DNA of 64,000 nucleotides from an uncultured Rhodospirillaceae bacterium (GCA_913030825.1 CAJWCU010000002.1:1-64000), one strand, 5' to 3'. Positions 8,213 through 17,821 are shown, counted from the first letter of the stretch. Numbers and translations: made by a program. Notes: generated from the letters alone by a model not told the origin.

Positions 8213-9751
8213 ATGTTCACCGCCGCCGAAACGGGCCACAAGGTCAGCAAGCAGGTTTTCGATGCCGCCGCCGACCAATTGCGCCTGGAAATGGTCGAAC
8301 TGCAACAGGCGCTGCGTACGGCGGATTTCCCGGTGATCATCCTGTTCGCCGGGGTCGACGGCGCGGGCAAAAGCGAAAGCGCCAATCTGCTGAACGAATG
8401 GATGGACCCGCGCTGGCTGGTTACCCGCGCCTACGACCGGCCGTCGGACGAGGAACAGGAACGCCCCGTGTTCTGGCGGTACTGGCGGGACCTGCCGCCC
8501 AAGGGGCGGATCGGCCTGTTCCAGAGTGCGTGGTATTCCGATGCCCTGCTCGACCGGGTCTATCGCCGCATCGGCTGGACCAAGTTGGACGCCCGCCTGC
8601 AACGGATCATCCAGTTCGAGCGCACACTTGCCGACGACGGCGCCCTGATCCTGAAGTTCTGGATGCACCTGGACAAGAAATCACAGAAGCGCCGATTGAA
8701 GTCCCTGGAAAAGCACCCGGACCTGCATTGGCGGATCACCGACCGGGATTGGAAGAATTACAAACGCTACGACCGTTTCATCGAAACGGCGGAACGCCTG
8801 ATCATGCGGACCAGCACGGCCTCCGCCCCCTGGAAGATCGTCGACGGCAGCGATCATCGCCACCGGTCCCTGACCGTATTGACGACGATCCGCGACGTCG
8901 TGCGCGAACACCTTCGCCGCCGTCAGGCCGAAGGCCAGATCAGCGACGACCTGCGGGCCGAGAACGCGGCCGAGGATACGGCAATCGCGTCGGTGTTCGG
9001 CAACGGCATCGGCCCCGACCCGGAAGCCTATGAGACCGCCGGTATCCTGGGCAGCCTCGACCTGACGAAACAGATCGGGCGCAAGACCTACGCGACCCAG
9101 CTGCGCAAACTCCGCGCGCGCCTGAACGAAGCCGCCCGCAAGGCCCGCGCCGACGGCACCTCCAGCGTCCTGGTCTTCGAAGGATGGGACGCGGCGGGCA
9201 AGGGCGGGGCGATCCGGCGGCTGACGGCGGCGCTCGACGCGCGTTACGTCTCGGTCATTCCCATCGCCGCCCCGACGGACGAGGAACAGGCCCAGCACTA
9301 CCTCTGGCGGTTCTGGCGCCATATCTCGCGGGCCGGGCGGTTCACCATCTATGACCGAAGCTGGTACGGACGCGTTCTGGTCGAGCGGGTGGAGAATCTG
9401 ATCACCCCCCGTGAATGGCGCCGCGCCTACCGTGAAATCAACGAATTCGAATCCGAACTCGCGGCCCACGGCACGCATGTCATGAAATTCTGGCTGCATA
9501 TCGACAAGGACGAACAGGAACAACGGTTCCTGGCGCGCAAGGCGATCCCTTACAAGGCCTGGAAGCTGACCGATGAGGACTGGCGCAACCGCGACAAGTG
9601 GGATGAATACGAGGCTGCGGTCAACGACATGATCGAGCGCACCAGCACCTCGACCGCCCCCTGGACGCTGGTCGAAGCCAACGACAAACGCCATGCGCGG
9701 CTCAAGATCATTCGGACGGTCTGCGAGCGCCTGGAATCCGATTTGCCCTAA
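8213..9751 (+). CDS. pap: Polyphosphate:AMP phosphotransferase, tandem PPK2 domains
   Basis: The 512-residue protein contains two PPK2 domains, each with a Walker A motif: GVDGAGKSE in the N-terminal half and GWDAAGKGG in the C-terminal half. PAP enzymes use inorganic polyphosphate to phosphorylate AMP to ADP. The C-terminal domain has the canonical YDRSWYGR motif. The N-terminal domain has FQSAWYSD there, a divergence in line with published two-domain PPK2 enzymes in which the N-terminal half is inactive. Lid lysine/arginine-rich segments are present in both halves. It follows the histidine kinase by 19 bases and suggests a stress or energy-storage role. Confidence 0.92.
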   Translation: MFTAAETGHKVSKQVFDAAADQLRLEMVELQQALRTADFPVIILFAGVDGAGKSESANLLNEWMDPRWLVTRAYDRPSDEEQERPVFWRYWRDLPPKGRIGLFQSAWYSDALLDRVYRRIGWTKLDARLQRIIQFERTLADDGALILKFWMHLDKKSQKRRLKSLEKHPDLHWRITDRDWKNYKRYDRFIETAERLIMRTSTASAPWKIVDGSDHRHRSLTVLTTIRDVVREHLRRRQAEGQISDDLRAENAAEDTAIASVFGNGIGPDPEAYETAGILGSLDLTKQIGRKTYATQLRKLRARLNEAARKARADGTSSVLVFEGWDAAGKGGAIRRLTAALDARYVSVIPIAAPTDEEQAQHYLWRFWRHISRAGRFTIYDRSWYGRVLVERVENLITPREWRRAYREINEFESELAAHGTHVMKFWLHIDKDEQEQRFLARKAIPYKAWKLTDEDWRNRDKWDEYEAAVNDMIERTSTSTAPWTLVEANDKRHARLKIIRTVCERLESDLP

Positions 9752-9898
9752 CGCCGTCCCGGGCACCTTTGATCGGCGGTTGAAAATCGAAAACCGGCAT
9801 GCCTGCGGCGCGCCGGGCTGGACAACACATGCGGGTTATGGAATGTGTTATCGAGCCTGAAGTGGCGAGCCGCATGAAAAAAAGCAAAAGGAACCATC

Positions 9899-10681
9899 GT
9901 GTCCATTCTTCGAAAAGCATTCTGCCTCAGCGCCTTTGTGGCCGCTTTTTTGACCCTTTCAACGCCCGTGTTTGCAGGTGATGTCGGGGTGATCCTGATG
10001 CATGGCAAGGACGGTACGTCACGGCCGAAATCTCCGATCGGCAAGCTGACCGGCTTTCTGGAAGGCGACTTCAAGGTGACGGCGCTGACCATGGCGTGGT
10101 CCCGGGACAGGGGCTGGGAGAAAACGCTTGAGGAGACCTTCGCCGAGATCGACACGGCCGTCGCCGAAATGAAAGCCGCGGGTGCGACCAAGGTCGTCGT
10201 CGGCGGCCACAGCATGGGGGCGGCGGCGGCGCTTGCCTATGCGACGCGGACGGACGGTTTGGCTGGAGTCGTGATGCTGGCGCCGGGGCACCGGCCGGAT
10301 TTGCGGGCCGACGATAATTTCGCCGCCATATCCAAAGCCAAGGAACTGGTCGAGGCCGGAAAGCCGGACGATGACGTCGAGATTTCCGATCGGAACCAGG
10401 GCAAGGACATTCCCCGCGTTCTGCAGGCGGATGTCGCGCTCAGTTGGTTCGACCCGGACGGGCTGGCAGTTATGCAGAACGCAGCACCCAAGGTACGGCC
10501 CGGCACGCCTGTGCTGTTCGCCATCGGCCAGAAGGACCGCTTGCTGCCGGTCGGCAAGGAATTGATCTTCGACGCCATCCCGGCGAACGACAAGAGTGCG
10601 TATATCGTCGTCCCGGGCGGTCATAAGGTGACCCCGATCAAGGCCAAAAGCCAAGTCGCGGACTGGCTGAATACGCTCTAG
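9899..10681 (+). CDS. Exported alpha/beta-hydrolase
   Basis: This 260-residue protein starts at GTG 9899 with an AAAGGAA ribosome site. It has a signal peptide (basic start, hydrophobic core, cleavage near PVFA-GD). The mature part is an alpha/beta-hydrolase fold with the nucleophile elbow GHSMG (Ser105) and plausible triad partners Asp213 (GQKDRLLPV) and His242 (GGHKVTP). An early HGKDG motif would supply the oxyanion hole. It is presumably a periplasmic esterase, lipase or peptidase-like enzyme; the substrate is unknown. It is a lone plus-strand gene convergent with the GlcG-like gene. Confidence 0.82.
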   Translation: MSILRKAFCLSAFVAAFLTLSTPVFAGDVGVILMHGKDGTSRPKSPIGKLTGFLEGDFKVTALTMAWSRDRGWEKTLEETFAEIDTAVAEMKAAGATKVVVGGHSMGAAAALAYATRTDGLAGVVMLAPGHRPDLRADDNFAAISKAKELVEAGKPDDDVEISDRNQGKDIPRVLQADVALSWFDPDGLAVMQNAAPKVRPGTPVLFAIGQKDRLLPVGKELIFDAIPANDKSAYIVVPGGHKVTPIKAKSQVADWLNTL

Positions 10682-10710
10682 GTTTCAGGTTCCGGTGGAC
10701 GGCACGCCCG

Positions 10711-11145
10711 TTAGTGTGCCTTGTCGTTGCCGGGATCGGCGGTGAAGCCTTCGGCTTCGATTCCGGCGACGGCGCATTCTTCGTCCCGTTCGCCCGTGTC
10801 GCCGGAAATGCCGCAGGCGCCGATGATGCGTTTGGTTTCCGGATCGCGGATCAGCACGCCGCCGGGGGCCGGGACCATGCCGTTGGGCGCGGTCGAGATC
10901 ACCCCCGCCATGAACTTCGGGTTCTTTTCGCGCAATTCCCGCCCGCCGACGCCGAAGCCGAGCGCGCCGTAGGCTTTGCCCACGGCGATCTCGACCCGGA
11001 GGATGCCGCTTTCGTCCTGTCGCTTAAGCGCGACCAGATGGCCGCCCGCGTCCAGCACGGCGACGGTCAGCGGATCGCAATCGATGGCCGCCCCCTTAGC
11101 GAGCGCGCCGTCGACGATGGCGACGGCCAGATCCAGTGTCATCAT
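10711..11145 (-). CDS. GlcG/HbpS-family protein (DUF336)
   Basis: A 144-residue protein of the GlcG/HbpS (heme-degrading domain) family, recognised by VAVLDAGGHLVALKRQD, the central KAYGALGFG segment and the glycine-rich APGGVLIRD stretch. Family members bind heme or small molecules, and many lie beside catabolic operons without a defined enzymatic role. Either of two adjacent ATG codons (11145, 11142) could be used. It is divergent from the dihydroxyphthalate-decarboxylase-like gene at 11285, sharing a 139-base promoter region, so the two may be regulated together. Confidence 0.85.
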   Translation of the reverse strand: MMTLDLAVAIVDGALAKGAAIDCDPLTVAVLDAGGHLVALKRQDESGILRVEIAVGKAYGALGFGVGGRELREKNPKFMAGVISTAPNGMVPAPGGVLIRDPETKRIIGACGISGDTGERDEECAVAGIEAEGFTADPGNDKAH

Positions 11146-11284
11146 GGGTTTTCGTCTTTACCTGCTGAGGTTCCGATTTCGGGCGTGTGGCCCGGCCCGA
11201 CCCTTGTAGTCTTGGATATATTGACGGCGAAGACAATCGGCGATCCACTGGGGTCCTTCGCCAACGACGACGAGACCACACCTC

Positions 11285-12277
11285 ATGACCGATCAAGACC
11301 TCTCAATCTCCCTGGCCTGTTGGGACTACGACCGCGCCCTGGGCGTCCTCGACGGCACGATTGCCGTGCCCGGGTGCGACATTCGTGCCGAAGCCCACCC
11401 GCCCTCGACCCTATTCCCGCTGGCGGTCAACGAAGCCCGTTTCGACGTTACGGAAATGTCGATGTCGTCCTACATCCTGCAGGTCGCGCAGGGAGAGGCG
11501 GCGTATATCGCCATCCCCGTGTTTCTGTCCCGCGCCTTCCGCCACAACGGCTTCGTCGTGCGCGCCGATGCCGGGATCGAGACACCGAAGGATCTGGAAG
11601 GCAAACGCGTCGGCGTGCCCGAATACCAGATGACGGCGGCCTTATGGATGCGCGGTATCCTGACGGACGAATACGGCGTCGATACGGATACCTTCCAATG
11701 GCGCACCGGTGCGCTGGAAGAAGGGCAGCGCGAAGACCGCCTGAGCCTCGATCTGCCGCCCCATATGTCGCTTGCTCCGATTGCCGCGGGCGAAAGCCTG
11801 CAGGGTTTGTTGCTGGCCGGTGAATTGGATGCCGTCTTCTCGCCGAAACCGCTGAACGCTCTGATCGAAGGCGATCCGCGTGTCCGCCGACTGTTCCCCG
11901 ATTTCGGCGCGGTCGAGCGCGCCTATCATGCCAAGACCGGATTTTTCCCGATCATGCATGCCATCGGCGTCCGCCGGACCTTGGCGGAGGCCCACCCCTG
12001 GCTGCCGAAGGCCCTGTTTGATGCCTTTACCGCGGCGCGCGACAGCGCCCTGGCCCACCTGGACGCCGTCTGGCGGGGGTCCGCCAACCGGTTGAGCCTG
12101 CCGTTTTTCCATGCCGACATGGAGGAAACCCGCAGCATCATGGGCCCGGATTTCTGGTCCTACGGGTTTTCGGACAACCGGGCGGAACTGGACGCCATGT
12201 GCCGCTGGTCCCAGGCCCAGCATCTGGCCCCCCGCCGCGTTGAACCGGAAGAACTGTTTCATGAAAGTCTGCTGTGA
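11285..12277 (+). CDS. 4,5-dihydroxyphthalate decarboxylase-like / periplasmic-binding-fold protein
   Basis: The 330-residue product begins with the LACWDYDRALGVLDG signature of the Pht5 (4,5-dihydroxyphthalate decarboxylase) family and contains a periplasmic-binding-protein-like fold, including DLEGKRVGVPEYQMTAALWMRGIL. It has no signal peptide, which fits a cytoplasmic enzyme rather than a transporter component. Close homologues are often annotated as ABC substrate-binding proteins. No other phthalate genes are near; instead two zinc alcohol dehydrogenase genes follow, suggesting a different aromatic or carboxylated substrate. Confidence 0.75.
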   Translation: MTDQDLSISLACWDYDRALGVLDGTIAVPGCDIRAEAHPPSTLFPLAVNEARFDVTEMSMSSYILQVAQGEAAYIAIPVFLSRAFRHNGFVVRADAGIETPKDLEGKRVGVPEYQMTAALWMRGILTDEYGVDTDTFQWRTGALEEGQREDRLSLDLPPHMSLAPIAAGESLQGLLLAGELDAVFSPKPLNALIEGDPRVRRLFPDFGAVERAYHAKTGFFPIMHAIGVRRTLAEAHPWLPKALFDAFTAARDSALAHLDAVWRGSANRLSLPFFHADMEETRSIMGPDFWSYGFSDNRAELDAMCRWSQAQHLAPRRVEPEELFHESLL

Positions 12278-12328
12278 CCCCCACTCTTTGGGGCTGCTAT
12301 CCGCGCCAGCCGGGGATATAAGGTGCCC

Positions 12329-13405
12329 ATGAACATGCAGACCAATCACGTCGTCGCCTGCCTGGGCGGCGACAAGACCGCCCTGGAAACCCGCCCCTTG
12401 CCGGACGTCGGGCCGGGCGAGTTGCTGCTCGACCTGCGGGTCGTCGGCTTCTGCGGAACGGACTTGTTCAAACTGGATACGGGCGCGGCCGGGCCGGGCA
12501 CGGTGCTGGGCCACGAACTGGTCGGCGAGGTCGCGGCCGTCGGCGGCGGCGTGACGGATTTCAAGCCGGGCGACCGCGTCGCCGTTCCGCACCATGTGCC
12601 CTGCGGTGAATGCCTGGTCTGCCGACGCGGCAACGAGACGATGTGCGAGACATTCCGCGAAAACCTGATGGCGCCGGGCGGCTTCGCCGACGCGGTGCTG
12701 ATCAAGGCGCGGGCGACGGCCCAGGCGGCCCACAAGGTGCCCGACGGTGTTTCGGACGAAGCCGCCGTCTTCGTCGAACCCGCCGCCTGCGTCCTGCGCG
12801 GGGTCAATCGGGCGGAAATCGACGCCCAGGGCAGCGGCGACGCCGTCGCCGTGGTTCAGGGTGGCGGCAGCATGGGGCTTCTCCATCTGCTGGTTCTCAA
12901 GGCCGCCTTGCCGGGTTGCCGAGTTGCCGTCGTCGATCCCCAAGAAGACCGCCGCGACCTGGCCCTCAAGTTGGGCGCCGATGCGGCGGCGGAACCGGGC
13001 GAGGCCGCCTTGGCCGCCGTCGGCAACCTCAGCGGCGGCGCCGGGGCCGACGCCGTATTCGACACGGTCGGCGGGGCGGGGCCGCTCCGCGCGGCGCTGG
13101 CGCTGACGCGTCAGGGAGGCTCGGTCGTGCTGTTCGCCCATGCGCCGGATGGCCAGGCCGCCGATTTCGACCTCAACGATCTGTTCAAGTACGAACGCCG
13201 CATCCTCGGCACCTATTCCGGCGCGTTGAAGGAACAGGGCGCGGTGTTCGATCTGATCGCGTCGGGTGCTCTCGATCCGACGCCGCTGGTCACCCATAAG
13301 ATGCCGTTGGACGACTTTCAGACGGGTCTGGACCTAGTGCGCCGACGCAAGGCGCTGAAGGTTCTGTTTACGCCGTCCCGCGCGGCGCAAGGCACGGAGG
13401 CCTGA
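12329..13405 (+). CDS. Zinc-dependent alcohol dehydrogenase (MDR family)
   Basis: A medium-chain dehydrogenase/reductase of 358 residues. The catalytic zinc ligands lie in GFCGTD and GHELVGEV, and the structural-zinc cysteines in CGECLVCRRGNETMC. A Rossmann domain begins at VAVVQGGGSMGL. Start choice: ATG 12329 has an AAGG site five bases upstream; GTG 12323 and ATG 12335 are alternatives. It is followed within six bases by a second dehydrogenase of the same superfamily, so the two are co-transcribed and may act on successive or related polyols or hydroxy acids. Confidence 0.88.
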   Translation: MNMQTNHVVACLGGDKTALETRPLPDVGPGELLLDLRVVGFCGTDLFKLDTGAAGPGTVLGHELVGEVAAVGGGVTDFKPGDRVAVPHHVPCGECLVCRRGNETMCETFRENLMAPGGFADAVLIKARATAQAAHKVPDGVSDEAAVFVEPAACVLRGVNRAEIDAQGSGDAVAVVQGGGSMGLLHLLVLKAALPGCRVAVVDPQEDRRDLALKLGADAAAEPGEAALAAVGNLSGGAGADAVFDTVGGAGPLRAALALTRQGGSVVLFAHAPDGQAADFDLNDLFKYERRILGTYSGALKEQGAVFDLIASGALDPTPLVTHKMPLDDFQTGLDLVRRRKALKVLFTPSRAAQGTEA

Positions 13406-13410
13406 CGGCC

Positions 13411-14466
13411 ATGGCACGTACGATGAAGGGGGCCATGTTATTGGGGCCCGAGGAAATCGAGGTTCGCGACCTGCCCGTGCCGGAGCCCGACGACGGCGAG
13501 ATCATCCTGGCGGTTGAGGCGGCGACGACCTGCGGCACCGATGTGAAGGTCTTCAAACGCGGCGGCCATCCCCGCATGCTCAAGGTGCCGACCCTGTTCG
13601 GCCATGAAATGGCGGGCCGCGTCGCGGCGCGGGGCAAGGGGGTGACCAAATTCACGGAAGGTGCGCCCGTGGTTGTTGCCAATTCGGCACCCTGCGGCGA
13701 ATGCGACTACTGTAAACGCGGGCGGGAAAATCTCTGCACCGACCTGCAATACCTGAACGGCGCCTTCGCCGAGTATGTCCGCGTGCCGGCGCGCTTCGTC
13801 GACCGAAATACCTACAAGATCCCCGTCGGGCTGGAATTCGGCAAGGCGGCGCTGACCGAACCGCTGGCCTGCGTCCTGCACGGCATGGACGCCTGCGAAT
13901 TGGACAAATACGGCCCCGGCACGGAAGTCGTGCTGTTCGGCGCCGGGCCCATCGGGTTGTTGTTCGTCGGCGCCCTGGCGCGGGCCGGACACAAGGTGAT
14001 CTTGGCCGACCCCAATCCGCCGCGCCTGGCCGTGGGCAAGGAACTGGGAGCCTGGAAGACCGTGCAGATCGAACGCGGCGGCGGCCAGGCGGAGAAGGTC
14101 AAGGCGATGACCAGCGGCGGCGACGGGGCCTGGGTCGGTGTCGACGCCTCGGGTGTGCCCGAGGTCTGGTTGGACGCGATTTCGGTCGTGCGGCCGGGTG
14201 GCCTGGTCAACCTGTTCGGCGGCTGCGCGCCCGGCACGTCGATCCCGTTGGACACCCACGCGGTGCACTACAGCGAACTGACGATCAAGGGTGTCTACCA
14301 CCATCGGCCAGACACCATCCGCCGGGCGCTGGAGATGCTGGCCAATCCGGCCTTCCGGGCGGACTTGTTGCTGTCGGCCGAAATGCCGGTCGCCGAGACC
14401 GAAGCCGCCCTCCGGGCGATGATCGCCAAGGATGCGCTGAAGGTCGTCATTCGCGGCGGCGCCTGA
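13411..14466 (+). CDS. Zinc-dependent alcohol/sorbitol-type dehydrogenase (MDR family)
   Basis: This 351-residue MDR enzyme has catalytic-zinc motifs TTCGTD and GHEMAGRV, structural cysteines CGECDYCKRGRENLC and a nucleotide-binding GAGPIGLLF motif. The overall pattern is close to sorbitol, threonine or erythritol-type dehydrogenases. Start ATG 13411 lies five bases after the stop of the preceding MDR gene, with GGAGG inside that gene's end as the ribosome site. The tandem arrangement suggests a paired role in one pathway; the substrate cannot be read from sequence. Confidence 0.88.
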   Translation: MARTMKGAMLLGPEEIEVRDLPVPEPDDGEIILAVEAATTCGTDVKVFKRGGHPRMLKVPTLFGHEMAGRVAARGKGVTKFTEGAPVVVANSAPCGECDYCKRGRENLCTDLQYLNGAFAEYVRVPARFVDRNTYKIPVGLEFGKAALTEPLACVLHGMDACELDKYGPGTEVVLFGAGPIGLLFVGALARAGHKVILADPNPPRLAVGKELGAWKTVQIERGGGQAEKVKAMTSGGDGAWVGVDASGVPEVWLDAISVVRPGGLVNLFGGCAPGTSIPLDTHAVHYSELTIKGVYHHRPDTIRRALEMLANPAFRADLLLSAEMPVAETEAALRAMIAKDALKVVIRGGA

Positions 14467-14565
14467 CGCCGCCGGGCTTGCGCCGGGGCGGCAATCCTTC
14501 CAAAGTATTCCCGATGGGGACCACCAACGACGCCGCGCACGCGCGCGGCCGGAGGCGATGACTGA

Positions 14566-15024
14566 ATGCCGCGTATCCTTGTCCTGCTCCCCGTTTTTTT
14601 CTTTTTCACCCTGACGTCACCCGCACCGGCCATGGGGCCGGGCATGGATCAACGCCAATTGATCGAGATGCCCGACCGGATGAAGGCCCATATGCTGGCC
14701 AACATGCGCGACCATTTGAAGGCGTTGGATGAAATCTTCGACGCTCTGGCCCAGGACCGCGCCGGTGACGCGGCGAAAATCGCCGAAGGCCGCCTGGGCA
14801 TGAGTTCCATGCGGGCCCATGGTGCCGGGCACATGGGGCCTTTCATGCCGGAAGCCATGCGCAATTTCGGCACAGGCATGCATCGTGCAGCCAGCCGCTT
14901 CGCCCGCGCCGTGGAGACGGCGGACATCGAACCTTCGGCCAAATCGCAACGCGATCTTTATGCCGCGTTCCGCGACATCACCGCCAATTGCACCGGCTGT
15001 CACGAGGCGTTTCGCCTGCACTGA
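14566..15024 (+). CDS. Exported cytochrome c'-like (class II c-type) protein, Met/His-rich
   Basis: A 152-residue exported protein with a signal peptide (LVLLPVFFFFTL, cleavage near APAMG) and a single heme-binding CTGCH at its extreme C-terminus, the arrangement of class II four-helix-bundle cytochromes (c' and c-556). The region between the first and last helices is unusually rich in Met and His (for example GMSSMRAHGAGHMGPFMP), which is not a usual cytochrome c' trait and could bind copper. It is convergent with the TauD gene downstream. Possible roles are NO binding, electron transfer or metal handling. Confidence 0.75.
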   Translation: MPRILVLLPVFFFFTLTSPAPAMGPGMDQRQLIEMPDRMKAHMLANMRDHLKALDEIFDALAQDRAGDAAKIAEGRLGMSSMRAHGAGHMGPFMPEAMRNFGTGMHRAASRFARAVETADIEPSAKSQRDLYAAFRDITANCTGCHEAFRLH

Positions 15025-15057
15025 CCGGTTTTCCCTTGGGCGCGCCGGCGGCCCGGG

Positions 15058-15915
15058 TCAGACCGGCACGTCGCCGCGGATGGTCGTGCGCCACATCAAG
15101 CGGCGTTGCGGGTGGTCGTAATCGACAATCGCCTTGTGCTGGACCGTGCAGTTGTCCCAGATCACCAAATCGCGTGGCGTCCATTGGTGGCGGTAGACGA
15201 AGCGCGGCTTGATGATGTGATCGGACAGGGCGTCGATCAGGCGGCGGGCGTCTTCCTGTTCCATGCCGACGACGGAAGTGCTGTCGACCTTCATGACGTA
15301 AAGGCCGAGGCGCCCCGTACGCGGATGGCGGCGGACCATGGGGTGATCGACCGGCGGATATTTGGCGATCGTTTCCGCATCGGGCACGTAGGGGCGTTTG
15401 CGTTTGGTGAAATCGAACACCGCGCGCAAGTCGCGGATGCGCCGTTGCGTTTCCAAGGGCAGGTCGTCCCAGGCCGCCGCCGCGTTGGCGAAGGCCGTAT
15501 CGCCCAGGGTCATGCCGTGCAGGGTCGGCACCTCGACGGCATAGAGCATGGTCGCCCGGGCCGGGCGCTTGGCGTAGCACATGTCGCTGTGCCATTCCTC
15601 GCCGGCGCGGCTGGAGCCGATGGGTTTGCCGTCCTTGGTGACGTTGGAAATGATGTAGATCTCGGGGCTGCCTTCGATCCCGAAGCGGGCGGCGTTGTGG
15701 TTGATTTCGACCTCGCCGAACAGGCGGCTGAACTCGACCTGTTGCGCCGGGGTCAGGTTCTGGTCCGGAAAGACCAAGACCCCATGTTCGGCGAGGGCAT
15801 CCAGGATACCTTCGCCGTTTTCATGGCTAAGGGGCTGCGATAAATCCACGCCCGTGACTCTGGCGCCCGCCGGGGCGTCCAGCGGCGTCACGGACATCGT
15901 CTGCGTGTCCGACAT
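15058..15915 (-). CDS. TauD/TfdA-family Fe(II)/2-oxoglutarate dioxygenase
   Basis: A 285-residue dioxygenase with the iron triad: His109 and Asp111 in EEWHSDMCY and the distal His260 in TVQHKAI, followed by the 2-oxoglutarate-binding arginine in RRLMWRTTI. Start ATG 15915 has a GGGAGGAA ribosome site. Family members hydroxylate taurine, 2,4-D, alkylsulfonates and other substrates. The sequence does not identify this one. It is divergent from the FMN glutamate-synthase-like gene at 16184 and is one of two TauD genes flanking it. Confidence 0.9.
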   Translation of the reverse strand: MSDTQTMSVTPLDAPAGARVTGVDLSQPLSHENGEGILDALAEHGVLVFPDQNLTPAQQVEFSRLFGEVEINHNAARFGIEGSPEIYIISNVTKDGKPIGSSRAGEEWHSDMCYAKRPARATMLYAVEVPTLHGMTLGDTAFANAAAAWDDLPLETQRRIRDLRAVFDFTKRKRPYVPDAETIAKYPPVDHPMVRRHPRTGRLGLYVMKVDSTSVVGMEQEDARRLIDALSDHIIKPRFVYRHQWTPRDLVIWDNCTVQHKAIVDYDHPQRRLMWRTTIRGDVPV

Positions 15916-16183
15916 GGGTTCCTCCCGCGCGGCATTTCGCATCGCCGCGTCGTTTTCGTCCCTCAGTCTAGGCAATACGGGCGGCGGCGGCGCAGCGATT
16001 TTTTCTCAAGAGCGACGGACGAAATCTATATGCCGGCGCCCAACCGCACGCACGGGAGGACCATAGCGCGTCACAATAGCAACATATGGACGGCTCCCCG
16101 GTGGGTGCTAAAGTACTCGGATCGAAGCTGTTTCACCGTCGCGGGCCGATTCCGGCCCGACGATCCATTTCCGGGGTCCCCTC

Positions 16184-17821
16184 ATGCAGCGTTACATCAT
16201 TTTCGCGCTCTGCGCGCTCGCTACGGTTCTGCTTGCCGGTTTTTCCGTCTCCATTTCCTGGCTGATCCCCTTTGCGGTGATCGCCGGTGCGCTGACGGCG
16301 CTGGGTGTCTGGGACATGTTCCAGACGCGCCATGCGATCATGCGCAACTACCCGGTGATCGGGCATATGCGCTGGTTGTTCGAAGGCATCCGCCCGGAAA
16401 TCCGCCAGTATCTGATCGAAAGCGATCAGGACGAACAACCGTTCTCGCGCGAGCAACGCTCCCTGGTCTATCAGCGCGCCAAAGGGGTCGAGGACAAGCG
16501 GCCGTTCGGCACGCGCGAAGACGTCTACGCCCCCGGGTACAGCTGGCTGACCCATTCGGTCAGCGCCAAGCACATCGACGACCACGATTTCCGGGTCAAG
16601 ATCGGCGGGCCCGATTGCAAACAGCCCTATGACATTTCGCTCTACAACATCTCGGCCATGAGTTTCGGCGCGCTCAGCGCCAACGCCATCCTGGCGCTGA
16701 ACACCGGCGCCAAGATGGGCGGCTTCGCCCATGACACGGGTGAGGGCGGGATCAGCCGCTATCACCGCCAGGGCGGCGGCGACCTGATCTACGAGATCGG
16801 CACGGGTTATTTCGGCTGCCGCGACGAGAAGGGCAATTTCTCGCCCGAACGCTTCGCCGAACAGGCCGCCGATCCGCAGATCAAGATGATCGAGGTGAAA
16901 CTGTCCCAGGGCGCCAAGCCCGGCCACGGCGGCGTCCTGCCGGCGGCCAAGATCACGCCGGAAATCGCCGAGGCGCGGGGCGTGCCTATGGGTGTCGACT
17001 GCGTCTCGCCGGCCGGGCATTCGGCCTTTTCCACGCCCATCGAGTTCATGGAATTCCTGGGCCAGCTGCGCGAACTGTCGGGCGGCAAGCCGGTCGGGTT
17101 CAAGCTGTGTATCGGGCACCGGCGCGAATTCATGTGCATGGTCAAGGGCATGCTGGAAACCGGTATCATTCCCGATTTCATCGTCGTCGACGGCAAGGAA
17201 GGCGGCACGGGTGCCGCCCCCTTGGAATTCACGAACCATATCGGCACCCCGATGATCGAGGGCCTGACCTTCGTTCACAACACCCTGCGCGGCGCCGGTG
17301 TCCGCGACAAGATCCGTTTGGGCGCCGCCAGCAAGCTGGTCACCGCGTTCGAGATTTCACGCGCCTTGGCACTGGGTGCCGATTGGTGCAATTCGGCGCG
17401 CGGCTTCATGTTCTCCGTCGGCTGCATTCAGGCCCAGGCCTGCCATACCAACGCCTGCCCGACCGGGGTGGCGACGCAGGACCCGCTCCGCCAACGCGCC
17501 CTCAACGTCGACGACAAATCTCACCGGGTTTACCGTTTTCATCAGAATACGCTGCGCGCCGTGGCCGACATGGTGGGCGCGGCGGGCCTGAACGACCCGG
17601 CCGAATTGCATCCCAAACATTTCAATGTGCGCCAGAACAGCGGCGAGACGGTCGCCGGCGATATCGCCTATCCGGAATGGCCGGTGGGCGGCCTGATCGA
17701 CGGCACCTGCGATGCGGAACAACTGACCCGTTGGTCGAAGGCGCGGGCCGAAACGTTCCGGGAAGTCGGCGGTGAACGGCGGGGTAAGGCCCGCCGCCAG
17801 GCCGGGGTCGTCATTCCCTAG
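16184..17821 (+). CDS. Membrane-anchored FMN glutamate-synthase-family protein
   Basis: The 545-residue protein has one or two N-terminal transmembrane helices (about residues 4-40) followed by a glutamate synthase alpha-subunit-like TIM barrel. Diagnostic parts are NISAMSFGALSANAI, DTGEGGIS, the FMN-site DGKEGGTGAAP and the three cysteines of a [3Fe-4S]-type cluster in CIQAQACHTNACPTG. No amidotransferase (GATase) domain is present, so this is not the canonical GltB. Physiological reactions of this subfamily are poorly defined; some act on N-methylated amino acids. The flanking dioxygenases may process related substrates. Confidence 0.85.
   Translation: MQRYIIFALCALATVLLAGFSVSISWLIPFAVIAGALTALGVWDMFQTRHAIMRNYPVIGHMRWLFEGIRPEIRQYLIESDQDEQPFSREQRSLVYQRAKGVEDKRPFGTREDVYAPGYSWLTHSVSAKHIDDHDFRVKIGGPDCKQPYDISLYNISAMSFGALSANAILALNTGAKMGGFAHDTGEGGISRYHRQGGGDLIYEIGTGYFGCRDEKGNFSPERFAEQAADPQIKMIEVKLSQGAKPGHGGVLPAAKITPEIAEARGVPMGVDCVSPAGHSAFSTPIEFMEFLGQLRELSGGKPVGFKLCIGHRREFMCMVKGMLETGIIPDFIVVDGKEGGTGAAPLEFTNHIGTPMIEGLTFVHNTLRGAGVRDKIRLGAASKLVTAFEISRALALGADWCNSARGFMFSVGCIQAQACHTNACPTGVATQDPLRQRALNVDDKSHRVYRFHQNTLRAVADMVGAAGLNDPAELHPKHFNVRQNSGETVAGDIAYPEWPVGGLIDGTCDAEQLTRWSKARAETFREVGGERRGKARRQAGVVIP

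Noticed and set aside
9755..9780. Terminator after the PPK2-type gene
   Set aside because: The possible stem has a loop of about 17 bases and no following T run.
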